A stretch of DNA of 64,000 nt from HXMU1420-13 sp965229525 (lineage in GTDB: Bacteria; Bacteroidota; Rhodothermia; Balneolales; Balneolaceae). The position numbers and the translations under genes were made by a program. The stretch spans positions 1,550,001 through 1,614,000 of the forward strand of contig OZ245886.1 in the NCBI GenBank assembly GCA_965229525.1. The letters run 5' to 3'. Positions 7,922 through 16,377 of the stretch are shown here, piece after piece. Under the pieces are notes generated by a model that searched no databases, was not told the origin of the DNA, and was given only the letters and a program-made list of their open reading frames with translations. The stretch's first letter is position 1. Each line of letters opens with the position of its first letter.

Positions 7922-9163
7922 CTATAATCCAATAAAGCCAGTGTTTGTTTTTTCAACTTTATTGATATTCATCAACCAACGGAGTCGAAAGTTAACTTGT
8001 GCCATAGTTCTCCATTCAACTTCAAAATTTTCATTTACATACTCTAGAAGTTCTTCATCTGTTTTTGGTTCTTCGCTGTTCAATAAAAATTGATGTATTT
8101 CCTCAAAAGCTAGAATATTCGATGAAATGGTTTGATATAAAAATTCCAAATTTCTATTAATTAGGAATTCCTTTCCAGCTACTGTCAAATGGACTAAATC
8201 ATTTCTAAAATCAATTAAACCCATATTCTTAGGGACATTAAGATATCCGTTGGCAGTTTTAAGAGAAGACACGTTATCGAAATTATCAGCAAACCAATTA
8301 ACTAAATCTTTACGCTTGCTCTTCTTTGATTCTATTCGTTTTAATAATTCAATAAGAGTTTCAACATAGGAATTGACACCTCCAGGAAGTGGCCAAATTG
8401 AACGACTTTTATTATCAGAGCCTATTAATGTTGAATCAGAAAGTTCATTCTCAAATAAATCAATATCTATAGAATAGACACTCACAATATCTTCCTTTAT
8501 TCCAACTCTATACTTAAATAACAGTTCAATTAATTTAGAACCGTTTACCAAGGCAACAGGCATTTTATTTAAAGCTTTTGATTCATTTACAGCGTCTTTT
8601 GTAAAATCTGAAGTAGTAATTATTAATCCACGCTGATCTACTTCTGCGCTTCCTCTTAGTTGAGTTATATACTTACCGGATATGTTATTGCCTTTTTTAT
8701 ATCTCTTAACTTGAATTACTGTTTTAACATTTGTTAACCCACCTACAGTAAGATTTCCTAAGACATCAATTCCTTTATCACCACTTCTTTTTGTGACTTC
8801 AACATCTTCATATCCTATTTTTTTAAGTAATTCTGCGACCAAATACTCAAACTGAAATGGGTCCATCTGGCGAATTTTTTCAACCATTTTCTGCTTAACA
8901 AGATCATTTTGATTCTGAATTGCTAAGAGAGGTGATTTGACAGATTCAGTTTGCTTTACCAGTGCAAACAGACCTTTTCCTAATTTCTTAAATTTTCCAG
9001 TATCCGTATATAATTGAGCCGCCATTGTAGCATCAGGTGTAGCCCCCGAAGTTTCAATCATATCTCGTTCTAAAGCAATTTCAACAATTTTTTTTGCAGT
9101 AAGCGGTTCATCAGCTTCTTTAAGAATTTTTATTGCAGCATCTTTAAAGGAGACTTTCTTCAT
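7922..9163 (-). CDS. Mrr-type restriction endonuclease with HARE-HTH domain
   Basis: A 413-residue protein. Residues 3-70 form a HARE-HTH domain (SFKDAAIKILKEADEPLTAK), which in other proteins is thought to sense DNA base modification. Residues 95-215 are an Mrr-like PD-(D/E)XK nuclease with FEYLVAELLKKIGY, SGDKGIDVLG (catalytic Asp133) and the QVK motif at 151-153. The C-terminal 160 residues are predicted helical and winged-helix-like. This order suggests a type IV enzyme that cuts modified foreign DNA. No methylase is adjacent. The gene is AT-rich next to the gyrase genes, consistent with acquisition. Confidence 0.85.
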   Translation of the reverse strand: MKKVSFKDAAIKILKEADEPLTAKKIVEIALERDMIETSGATPDATMAAQLYTDTGKFKKLGKGLFALVKQTESVKSPLLAIQNQNDLVKQKMVEKIRQMDPFQFEYLVAELLKKIGYEDVEVTKRSGDKGIDVLGNLTVGGLTNVKTVIQVKRYKKGNNISGKYITQLRGSAEVDQRGLIITTSDFTKDAVNESKALNKMPVALVNGSKLIELLFKYRVGIKEDIVSVYSIDIDLFENELSDSTLIGSDNKSRSIWPLPGGVNSYVETLIELLKRIESKKSKRKDLVNWFADNFDNVSSLKTANGYLNVPKNMGLIDFRNDLVHLTVAGKEFLINRNLEFLYQTISSNILAFEEIHQFLLNSEEPKTDEELLEYVNENFEVEWRTMAQVNFRLRWLMNINKVEKTNTGFIGL

Positions 9164-9251
9164 ACAGTAATAGCCAAATTAAAGGTCAGTGATACAGATA
9201 TAATGAAGTAAAACGAAAATTTTAAAAAAGCACAAACAATTACTTAGCCAC

Positions 9252-9425
9252 AAAAAACCCGGATCAATTTCTTGATCAGGGTTTGCAAATGGAGAGATAA
9301 ATAAAGTCTAAATATCTTCGCCTTCTTCCTCGTCTTCGTTTACCACGCGGGTTACCGCAGCAATGGCACCGTCGGAGTCGAGGCGCATAATTCTACCCCT
9401 TGTGTATGCTTCGGCACATCGTTCA
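9252..9425 (-). pseudogene. Diverged second copy of the gyrA 3' end and its terminator
   Basis: On the minus strand this stretch encodes MRLDSDGAIAAVTRVVNEDE followed by EEGEDI and a TAG stop, then a hairpin with a T-run (9255-9290). It corresponds to the last 26 codons of gyrA and its terminator at 10766-10860. The first 20 residues are identical to those of gyrA, but several codons differ at third positions only, for example in the Gly, Ala, Arg and Val codons. Upstream of the ATG, homology continues with a 1-base indel and then fades into the 247-bp array. It has no start of its own and is a remnant, not a working gene. Confidence 0.85.
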
Positions 9426-10199
9426 CATAAAAGGCTGTCACCCTGAGCGCATGTATTTAAAAAATTGTTCAGTTTGTTTCGCGAAGGGTATCAAGTATGA
9501 ATTAAAGTTTCTGGGTGAGTATTTGGGGAAAGCTAGTTCAATGTTTGATATCCTTCGTCGCCTGTGGCCTCCTCAGGAAGACAATGGAGGGGAGAAATAT
9601 GATCAGGATGACAAGGAAAGAAGTTTAGTGCAGGATAATGGGAAATACCTGCGTATTTCGGCCCATGGTTCACATAAAAGGCTGTCACCCTGAGCGCATG
9701 TATTTAAAAAATTGGTCAGTTTGTTTCGCGAAGGGTATCAAGTGTGGAAGTGGCTACAAGCCATTCATTATTTCATGAGTAAGTTCAACGTTTGATATCC
9801 TTCGTCGCTGTGAGCTCCTCAGGAAGACAATGGAGGGGAAAAATATGATCAGTATGACAAAGGAAAGAAGTTTAGTGCAGGATAATGGGAAATCCGTGCA
9901 TGTTTCGGCCCATGGTTCACATAAAAGGCTGTCACCCTGGGCGCCAGTGTTTATAAAATTGGTCAGTTTGTTTCGCGAAGGGTATCAAGTTTGGAAATGA
10001 TTACCAGCTGAATTACTAGAATAATGCTAGATCAACTTTTGAGATCCTTCGCCCGATGAATCGGCCTCAGGATGACAAAAATTGAAGTTAATTTACATTT
10101 GAGATCCTTCGTCGCCTGTGGGCTCCTCAGGAAGACAATGGAGGGGAAAAATATGATCAGAATGACAAAGGAAGGAATATAGAGGCCAGGATGACAGTT
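9400..10199. repeat. Tandem array with 247-bp period built on gyrA scrap plus REP-like hairpins
   Basis: The marker TTCACATAAAAGGCTGTCAC begins at 9422, 9669 and 9916, so the spacing is 247 bases twice. Each unit starts with about 23 bases resembling an internal gyrA segment near 10925-10950. It continues with CACCCTGAGCGC, a CGCGAAGGGTATCAAG motif, then GATATCCTTCGTCG and CTCCTCAGGAAGACAATGG. The third unit carries an extra copy of about 60 bases of the GATCCTTCG...CTCAGGATGACA hairpin. The short open frame inside has no protein character. This array and the gyrA copy fill the 1.08-kb gap between the Mrr gene and the GIY-YIG gene. Confidence 0.85.
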
Positions 10200-10243
10200 C
10201 TTAAAACTGTGTAAGGAATCGTTCTTAAAGTGGTCTAACAAAC

Positions 10244-10534
10244 ATGAAAAAGACATACTATGTTTACATTTTATCGAACTATTCTAAGATGCTGTATATC
10301 GGCGTGACCAATAACCTGGAGCGAAGAGTATATGAACACAAGAAAAAGCTGAAAGAGGGTTATACCAAAAAGTATAATCTCTATATGCTGGTCTATTACG
10401 AGGATACCGATGATATTGGCAGAGCTATTGAACGGGAAAAACAGCTGAAAGGCTGGAGAAGATCAAAAAAAGTAGCACTGATTGAATCGGTAAATCCCAA
10501 ATGGATAGACATGGCAGAGGGCTGGTATTCTTAA
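10244..10534 (+). CDS. Solo GIY-YIG nuclease
   Basis: A 96-residue single-domain nuclease. VYI at residues 7-9 and YIG at 18-20 form the GIY-YIG core. Arg27 or Arg28 in NNLERRVYEH is the expected catalytic arginine, and a conserved glutamate lies in AIEREKQLKGW near residue 65. It belongs to the small YhbQ/UPF0213-like group, whose role is not settled; homing and repair are both possible. The gene is bracketed by inverted AGGATGACAG (about 10190) and CTGTCACCCT (about 10541) repeat ends. It lies between gyrA and the second gyrA tail, which suggests mobility. Confidence 0.88.
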   Translation: MKKTYYVYILSNYSKMLYIGVTNNLERRVYEHKKKLKEGYTKKYNLYMLVYYEDTDDIGRAIEREKQLKGWRRSKKVALIESVNPKWIDMAEGWYS

Positions 10535-10536
10535 CT

Positions 10537-10756
10537 TTGGCTGTCACCCTGAGCGCCCGGGTTTTTCAAAAGGGTGGATGTTTTCGCGAAGGGTATCAAC
10601 TTAATTCAAGGTTCCAATCTCTTTAAATTGTGATAGCTAGATCAAGATTTGATATCCTTCGTCGTCTATCGACTCCTCAGGATGACAAAGTAAATAAAGC
10701 TAGATTGAAATTTGATGTCCTTCGTCGTCTATCGACTCCTCAGGATGACAAGTTTA
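10537..10756. repeat. REP-like hairpin repeats downstream of the GIY-YIG gene
   Basis: This stretch holds one CTGTCACCCTGAGCGC...CGCGAAGGGTATCAAC unit (10541-10600). Two near-identical TTTGATATCCTTCGTCG...CTCCTCAGGATGACA units follow (about 10649-10690 and 10709-10751). They are the same motifs as in the 247-bp array, in both orientations. No convincing gene is present; the 60-codon open frame across them is built from repeats. Confidence 0.75.
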
Positions 10757-10763
10757 TTCAAAC

Positions 10764-10800
10764 AAAAAACCCCGACCAATTTCTTGATCAGGGTTTTAAA
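10764..10800 (-). terminator. Rho-independent terminator of gyrA
   Basis: On the minus strand AACCCTGATCAA and TTGGTCGGGGTT form a 12-bp stem with two G-U pairs, followed by a run of T residues. It lies about 30 bases past the gyrA stop. A close copy occurs at 9255-9290 behind the duplicated gyrA tail. Confidence 0.75.
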
Positions 10801-10828
10801 ATCCAGACTTAGTAAGAACTAAACGAAG

Positions 10829-13291
10829 TTAAATCTCTTCGGCTTCGTCCTCGTCTTCGTTAACTACTCGGGTTACTGCAGCAATGGCTCCGTCGGAGTC
10901 GAGGCGCATAATGCGAACTCCTTGCGTGTTTCGACCCATCGTGCGGATACCTGAACAACTCATACGGATTACTTTTCCGCGTTCCGTAATGATCATCAAA
11001 TCATCCTGATCGGTCACTTCTTTTAGGGCGATCAGGTTTCCGGTTTTTGGAGTCACTTTCATCGTGATTACTCCTTTACCGCCACGGCTTTGCTCGCGGT
11101 AATCATCTACAAGCGAACGCTTACCATAACCATTTTCAGAAATGGCCAGCACCGTTGCTTCATGGGAGTTTTTAATCACCACCATGTCTACAATTTCATC
11201 ACCAGCGCCTAAGGTCATGCCGCGAACACCGGAAGTATTTCTACCCATCTCGCGAACATCGCTTTCGTGGAATCGAATCGCACGACCGTTTCTGTTGGCC
11301 AGGATGATGTTGCTGTCGCCATCGGTTAATTCAGCGCCAAGCAGGGAATCCCCTTCACGAATGTTAATGGCAATAATTCCATCACGACGTGGTCGGCTGT
11401 AAGCTTCCAGCGAAGTCTTCTTAATCTGACCTTCACGTGTGCTCATTACAATAGATTGTGATTTCACATACTCTTCGTCGCTGAGTGTTTTCACCGGTAC
11501 GAAGGCCTTAATGGCATCGTCTTTTTCAATTTCGATCAGGTTCACAATCGCACGTCCACGAGCTAATCGTCCGCCTTCCGGAATCTCATACACTTTCAAC
11601 CAGTAACACTTTCCTTTCTCGGTAAAGAACAGGATGTAATTATGGTTGGTGGCCACGAATAAATGTTCTACATATTCCTCATCACGCGTTGTGGTTCCTT
11701 TCATGCCTTTTCCACCACGGCGCTGGCGGCGATATCCGCTCACCGGCATTCGTTTGATGAAGCCTTTATTAGAAATAGTCACCACCACATCCTCATCAGC
11801 AATCATGTCTTCCACGTTGAAGTCTTCCGCAGAGTACACGATTTGAGTTCGTCGCTCATCACCATAACGAGCTTTTAGATCTTCCAATTCTTCAATTACG
11901 ATGTCAGTCTGCTTTGTACGATCAGAAAGGATGATGCGGAATTGCTCGATTTTTTCAACGATATCGCGGTATTCCGTATCAATTTTTTCACGCTCAAGAC
12001 CTGTAAGCTTCTGGAGACGCATTTCCAGAATAGCTTTCGCCTGGATATCAGTAAGAGCGAATTTCTTGCGAAGTTCTACATTCGCAATCTGTGGATTTTT
12101 CGCCGCCCGAATGGTTTTGATCACCTCATCCAGGTTATCAAGAGCGATTTTCAATCCTTCTAATATATGAGCACGAGCTTCGGCAGCTTCCAGATCATGA
12201 ATCGTACGGCGAATGATAATCTCGATTCGGTGCTCCACATAATGGTGGATCAGCTCTTTCAGGTGCATCACTTTTGGTCGGCCTTGAACCAGCGCCAGGT
12301 TTATGATACCAAACGTGGTTTGCATCTGCGTGTACTTGTACAACTGGTTAAGAACTACGCCGGCATTTGCTGAACGCTTTAAGATGATCACCAGACGCAT
12401 ACCTTCGCGATCCGACTCATCTCGAACTTCCGAGATTTCGGTAATCTTCTCATCACGAACCAGTTCAGCGATTTTCTGAACCAAAGAGCTTTTGTTTACC
12501 TGATATGGAATCTCAGTAACCACGATTTGCTCACGACCACCACGTAATTCCTCGGTATTTGCACGAGCGCGGATGGTTACTTTACCACGACCCGTTTCGT
12601 AGGCTTCTTTTACTCCTTCATATCCATAAATAATACCGCCGGTAGGGAAATCCGGAGCTGTGATGTGTTGCATCAACTCTTTCATTTCTATATCCGGATT
12701 CTGAACGTAGGAGACAATTCCATCTACAACTTCAGTAAGGTTGTGCGGAGCCATATTGGTGGCCATTCCTACGGCGATACCAGACGAACCGTTCACCAAT
12801 AGGTTTGGAAGGGCGCCCGGAAGAACGGTTGGTTCCTGAAGGGTGTCATCAAAGTTCGGTTGGTAATCAACGGTGTCTTTGTTGATGTCCGTTAATAGCT
12901 CTTCCGCGATTCGGTCCATACGAACTTCCGTATAACGCATCGCAGCTGCAGAGTCGCCATCCACCGAACCGAAGTTACCCTGTCCATCTACCAATGGATA
13001 TCTCAAGGAGAAATCCTGCACCATTCGAACGATAGTGTCGTACACGGCAGAATCACCATGCGGGTGATACTTACCCAAAACCTCACCTACAATACGAGCA
13101 CTTTTCTTGTAGCCCCGGTTGTGAAGCATCCCCAATTCGCTCATACCATATAAGGCACGGCGGTGAACGGGTTTTAGTCCATCGCGCACATCCGGTAACG
13201 CCCTGGAAACAATTACCGACATCGAATAATCGATGTACGATGACTGCATTTCATCTTCAATGGTTATTGGAATAATCTTTTCTCTAGCCAT
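10829..13291 (-). CDS. gyrA: DNA gyrase subunit A
   Basis: The 820-residue subunit carries the DNA breakage-reunion activity of gyrase, which introduces negative supercoils. The active-site tyrosine is Tyr120 in AAAMRYTEVRM. The quinolone-region motif HPHGDSAVYD at 76-85 keeps the Ser and Asp of sensitive enzymes. The GyrA-box QRRGGKG is present, which argues for gyrase over topoisomerase IV. The acidic C-terminal tail is NEDEDEAEEI. gyrB lies 188 bases upstream on the same strand with a REP-like cluster between. The last 26 codons have a diverged second copy at 9300-9400. Confidence 0.97.
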   Translation of the reverse strand: MAREKIIPITIEDEMQSSYIDYSMSVIVSRALPDVRDGLKPVHRRALYGMSELGMLHNRGYKKSARIVGEVLGKYHPHGDSAVYDTIVRMVQDFSLRYPLVDGQGNFGSVDGDSAAAMRYTEVRMDRIAEELLTDINKDTVDYQPNFDDTLQEPTVLPGALPNLLVNGSSGIAVGMATNMAPHNLTEVVDGIVSYVQNPDIEMKELMQHITAPDFPTGGIIYGYEGVKEAYETGRGKVTIRARANTEELRGGREQIVVTEIPYQVNKSSLVQKIAELVRDEKITEISEVRDESDREGMRLVIILKRSANAGVVLNQLYKYTQMQTTFGIINLALVQGRPKVMHLKELIHHYVEHRIEIIIRRTIHDLEAAEARAHILEGLKIALDNLDEVIKTIRAAKNPQIANVELRKKFALTDIQAKAILEMRLQKLTGLEREKIDTEYRDIVEKIEQFRIILSDRTKQTDIVIEELEDLKARYGDERRTQIVYSAEDFNVEDMIADEDVVVTISNKGFIKRMPVSGYRRQRRGGKGMKGTTTRDEEYVEHLFVATNHNYILFFTEKGKCYWLKVYEIPEGGRLARGRAIVNLIEIEKDDAIKAFVPVKTLSDEEYVKSQSIVMSTREGQIKKTSLEAYSRPRRDGIIAINIREGDSLLGAELTDGDSNIILANRNGRAIRFHESDVREMGRNTSGVRGMTLGAGDEIVDMVVIKNSHEATVLAISENGYGKRSLVDDYREQSRGGKGVITMKVTPKTGNLIALKEVTDQDDLMIITERGKVIRMSCSGIRTMGRNTQGVRIMRLDSDGAIAAVTRVVNEDEDEAEEI

Positions 13292-13299
13292 AAGTAGTG

Positions 13300-13465
13300 T
13301 TTGTCATCCCGAACTGTACCGGGGTCTATATTTTATTTTTTAAATTCTAGTCATCCCGCATACTGAATCAAGTTCAGCACATGCTTGTTGCGGGATCTGG
13401 ATTTATTTAAAAATCTAGTCAGTAATTAAATCTGGATTCCTGCCTGCGCAGGAATGACCAGACAG
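13300..13465. repeat. Composite REP-like cluster between gyrB and gyrA
   Basis: Three hairpin motifs are present: GTCATCCCG...CGGGATCT, the segment CTGAATCAAGTTCAG (imperfect palindrome around 13365-13380) and ATTCCTGCCTGCGCAGGAAT (13437-13456). The segment 13363-13393 recurs in inverted orientation at 55391-55421 with one mismatch. Such clusters may influence mRNA stability between gyrB and gyrA. Confidence 0.75.
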
Positions 13466-13479
13466 GGCATCATAGATGC

Positions 13480-15417
13480 TTAGATATCTAATTTTGCGTA
13501 CTTCGCGTTACGCTCGATGAACTCACGACGAGGTTCCACATCGCCACCCATTAGGGTTGAGAACATTTTATCTGCACCGGCCGCACTTTCAATAGTGATT
13601 TGCTGCAAGGTTCTAGTCTCAGGATCCATCGTAGTTTCCCAAAGCTGTTCTGGGTTCATCTCGCCCAATCCTTTATAGCGGGATACATCGAATTTTCGTT
13701 TACCTTTTTTTAACTCAGCGATCAATTTGTCGCGTGTATCATCGTCCCAGGCATAATCAATTTTCTTACCTGCGGTCACTCTATATAGAGGAGGAGTTGC
13801 CACGTATACAAAACCCGCTTCCACTAATGGGCGCATATATCTATAAAAGAATGTGAGTAACAATGTTCGAATGTGCGAGCCGTCCACATCGGCATCCGTC
13901 ATGATGATGATTTTGTGGTAGCGCAGTTTCTCGAGTTCGAATTCTTCTTCGGCATGACCAACACCTGAACCAAGCGCTGTGATCATCGCCTGAATCTCGC
14001 GGTTCTCAAGAATCTTGTTGATCTTGGCTTTCTCTACGTTCAGGATTTTACCACGAAGCGGAAGAATCGCCTGGAAACTTCTGTTTCGACCCATTTTTGC
14101 AGAACCACCTGCAGAGTCACCCTCCACCAGGTAGATTTCGCAATGTTCGGGATCTTTAATAGAGCAATCAGCCAGCTTTCCTGGAAGTCCACCACCACTC
14201 ATTACACTCTTTCGTTGTACTAATTGACGAGCCTTTCGGGCGGCTTCACGCGCTTCAGCAGCAAGCACCACTTTTTCGATTACTTTCTTGGCAATCTTTG
14301 GATTCTGCTCCAGGTATTCATTCAGCTGATCATATACAGTAATCTCAACAGCACTCTGAACTTCGGAATTACCCAATTTCGTTTTAGTCTGACCTTCGAA
14401 TTGAGGTTCAGCCACTTTAACGGAAAGAACAGCCGTTAACCCTTCCCGGAAGTCTTCCCCGGAAATCGTAACCTTAGAATTCGATTTAATAATGTTGTTC
14501 TTATCCGCATAATTCTTCAAAGAACGTGTTAATGCCCTTCTGAAACCAGAAACGTGCGTTCCACCTTCTCGTGTATTGATGTTGTTCACATAAGAGTGCA
14601 CGTTTTCTGTGTACGATGAGTTGTACTGCATAGCGAGTGCAACAGGGACGCCTTCAATTTCACCTTCTATATAAATAGGAGTTGGCATGCTTGTGTCACG
14701 TGCTTCATCTAGGTACTTCACAAAGTCACGAAGACCGCCTTCGTATTTGTAAACCTCTTTTCCTAAAGTTTCATCTTCTTCTCTTTCATCGATAAGCTCG
14801 ATGGTCACTTCCGGATTCAGGAAGGCTAACTCACGCATCCGCTCAGCAATAATATTGAACTTGAATTCAACCGTCTGAGTAAAAATGGCCGGATCAGGTA
14901 GGAAGTTTATGATTGTTCCACGACGATCGGTTTTACCCGAAACTTTTAAGGGGTGTTTTGTGATTCCACGCTCAAAACCAATGGTGTGAATTTTTCCATC
15001 CCGATGAATTTCAGCGGAGAATGTTGTTGCAAGCGCATTCACACAACTAACACCTACCCCGTGAAGACCACCGGATACTTTATAAGTATCTTTATCGAAT
15101 TTACCACCGGCATGAAGTTTGGTTAGTACTACTTCAACAGCAGGAATTCCAAGCTTAGGATGTTTGTCGACCGGAATTCCACGACCATTATCTTCGATAG
15201 TCATTGAACCGTCTTTATTAATCTGAACAATGATGTGATCGCAATGCCCGGCTAAGGCTTCATCGATCGAGTTATCTACGACCTCGTTGATTAAGTGGTG
15301 AAGGCCGCGTTGACCAGTATCCCCGATGTACATCGCTGGTCGCTTTCTAACTGCCTCAAGACCCTCCAAAACCTGTATATTCGACGCCTTGTAGTCAGTT
15401 TTTTTCTTGTCTGCCAT
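13480..15417 (-). CDS. gyrB: DNA gyrase subunit B
   Basis: The 645-residue ATPase subunit of gyrase. The GHKL ATPase has NSIDEALAGHCD and GRGIPVD near the N-terminus and GGLHGVGVSCVNAL for the ATP lid. The TOPRIM domain carries EGDSAGGSAKMGRNR with the catalytic Glu, and DADVDGSHIRTLLLTFF for Mg2+. The C-terminal QLWETTMDP and RREFIERNA are family-standard. The length fits gyrases without the Gram-negative insertion. It is divergent from rpmB, with about 275 bases between start codons. Confidence 0.97.
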   Translation of the reverse strand: MADKKKTDYKASNIQVLEGLEAVRKRPAMYIGDTGQRGLHHLINEVVDNSIDEALAGHCDHIIVQINKDGSMTIEDNGRGIPVDKHPKLGIPAVEVVLTKLHAGGKFDKDTYKVSGGLHGVGVSCVNALATTFSAEIHRDGKIHTIGFERGITKHPLKVSGKTDRRGTIINFLPDPAIFTQTVEFKFNIIAERMRELAFLNPEVTIELIDEREEDETLGKEVYKYEGGLRDFVKYLDEARDTSMPTPIYIEGEIEGVPVALAMQYNSSYTENVHSYVNNINTREGGTHVSGFRRALTRSLKNYADKNNIIKSNSKVTISGEDFREGLTAVLSVKVAEPQFEGQTKTKLGNSEVQSAVEITVYDQLNEYLEQNPKIAKKVIEKVVLAAEAREAARKARQLVQRKSVMSGGGLPGKLADCSIKDPEHCEIYLVEGDSAGGSAKMGRNRSFQAILPLRGKILNVEKAKINKILENREIQAMITALGSGVGHAEEEFELEKLRYHKIIIMTDADVDGSHIRTLLLTFFYRYMRPLVEAGFVYVATPPLYRVTAGKKIDYAWDDDTRDKLIAELKKGKRKFDVSRYKGLGEMNPEQLWETTMDPETRTLQQITIESAAGADKMFSTLMGGDVEPRREFIERNAKYAKLDI

Positions 15418-15632
15418 AAAGTATGGGTGATAGCTTTTATAGATGAGGTTTTTAACGCCGGAAAATAGGTTTTATAGCCATCAAAACAAAGTAAGACAGG
15501 ACCCATATCAAAAAAAGTAGAGATAATCGGCGAGAGCGAAAATTTGGCAATTTTTACAACCGCTTCTAATGTGGATAATTTTGGAATTCAGTGGAAAACT
15601 CAAAATTTTAGAACTTTTTGAGGGTTCAGCAA

Positions 15633-15662
15633 TTGAATTATGATGAAAATACCTTATCTTTG
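15633..15662 (+). promoter_or_regulatory. Bacteroidota-type promoter of the rpmB operon
   Basis: TTG at 15633-15635 and TATCTTTG at 15655-15662 fit the -33/-7 TTG...TAnnTTTG consensus with 19-base spacing. The expected transcript start near 15669 leaves a short leader before rpmB at 15694. This also argues against a start at 15640, which would lie inside the promoter. Confidence 0.75.
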
Positions 15663-15693
15663 GTGTCTATCCGAAAATCGAAATGGAAGAACA

Positions 15694-15939
15694 ATGTCGC
15701 GAAGAGACGATATTACGGGCAGAAAAGCGATGAATGGTTATCGCTCATCAAAGTCCAACAATAAAACGAAACACCGTTTTCATTTAAATTTACAAAAACG
15801 CCGCTTCTACATCCCAGAAGAAGATCGATGGATTACGCTTAAAGTTTCTGCAAAAACTTTGAAGACCATCAATAAGAAGGGGATTACCGCTGTATTGAAA
15901 GACGCGAAAGCAAAAGGCACACTTTTAAAACACGTTTAA
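15694..15939 (+). CDS. rpmB: 50S ribosomal protein L28
   Basis: An 81-residue basic protein of the large subunit. MSRRDDITGRKAMNGYRSS and NLQKRRFYIPEEDRWI are typical of bL28. The start at 15694 is chosen because the longer frame from 15640 begins inside the promoter and adds residues with no family similarity. rpmG starts 3 bases after its stop. The cluster rpmB-rpmG-DUF4295 is characteristic of Bacteroidota. Confidence 0.95.
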   Translation: MSRRDDITGRKAMNGYRSSKSNNKTKHRFHLNLQKRRFYIPEEDRWITLKVSAKTLKTINKKGITAVLKDAKAKGTLLKHV

Positions 15940-15942
15940 ACC

Positions 15943-16107
15943 ATGGCAAAAGGTAACAGAGTTCAAGTAATCCTTGAGTGCACAGAAAAACCTGGTTCGT
16001 CTCGGTATGTGACTACAAAAAATCGCCGTACCCAGACAGATAGAATGGAATTGAAGAAATACAATCCTGTTTTAAGAAAACACACCGTTCACAAAGAAAT
16101 TAAGTAA
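15943..16107 (+). CDS. rpmG: 50S ribosomal protein L33
   Basis: A 54-residue protein starting with MAKGNRVQVILECTE and ending KKYNPVLRKHTVHKEIK, clearly bL33. It has no zinc-binding cysteine pairs (only one Cys), so it is the zinc-free form. It sits between rpmB and the DUF4295 gene with gaps of 3 and 8 bases, and shares their promoter. Confidence 0.94.
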   Translation: MAKGNRVQVILECTEKPGSSRYVTTKNRRTQTDRMELKKYNPVLRKHTVHKEIK

Positions 16108-16115
16108 GTAGAGTT

Positions 16116-16286
16116 ATGGCTAAGAAACAAGTATTCGGTTCAGAAGCATTACAAGCGAAAGCATCAGCTAGAAGAATGGCTAAAGTGGTTATCTCTACCA
16201 AAAATGCGAATGGTAAGTATTCCTATCAGGAATCTATGATCGATCAGGATAATGTGAAAGACTTCATCGCAAAGAACAAAGCGTAA
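16116..16286 (+). CDS. DUF4295 family protein (Bacteroidota ribosome-associated small protein)
   Basis: A 56-residue very basic protein beginning MAKKQVFGSEALQAKASARR. It matches DUF4295, a family restricted to Bacteroidota and encoded directly after L33. Position and composition suggest a ribosomal protein. From memory, structural work on a Flavobacterium ribosome described such a lineage-specific large-subunit protein (bL38), but I have not verified that identity here. It is the last gene of the operon, followed by a strong terminator. Confidence 0.88.
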   Translation: MAKKQVFGSEALQAKASARRMAKVVISTKNANGKYSYQESMIDQDNVKDFIAKNKA

Positions 16287-16307
16287 GTAACTTTCTACGA
16301 GAATTTT

Positions 16308-16344
16308 AAAGGTTACACATGCGAATTGTGTAACCTTTTTTTTT
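16308..16344 (+). terminator. Rho-independent terminator of the L28/L33 operon
   Basis: GGTTACACA at 16311-16319 pairs with TGTGTAACC at 16327-16335 and is followed by nine T residues. It ends the rpmB-rpmG-DUF4295 transcript before yqeY. Confidence 0.9.
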
Positions 16345-16377
16345 GCTTATTTTCCAACACTAATTTTATTAAGAGTC

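Noticed and set aside
9400..9693. A 97-codon open frame on the plus strand in the tandem array
   Set aside because: It runs through the 247-bp repeat units and its product has no domain, signal or family pattern; the frame is a by-product of repeats.
9164..10828. CRISPR array
   Set aside because: The period is 247 bases with units that match end to end; there are no short repeats with unique spacers, and no cas gene is in the window.
11142..12373. Several plus-strand frames opposite gyrA
   Set aside because: These are antisense shadows of a GC-richer, strongly coding gene and have no independent evidence.
10829..13291. Topoisomerase IV subunit (ParC) rather than GyrA
   Set aside because: A GyrA-box (QRRGGKG) is present and gyrB lies next to it, so gyrase is the better call.
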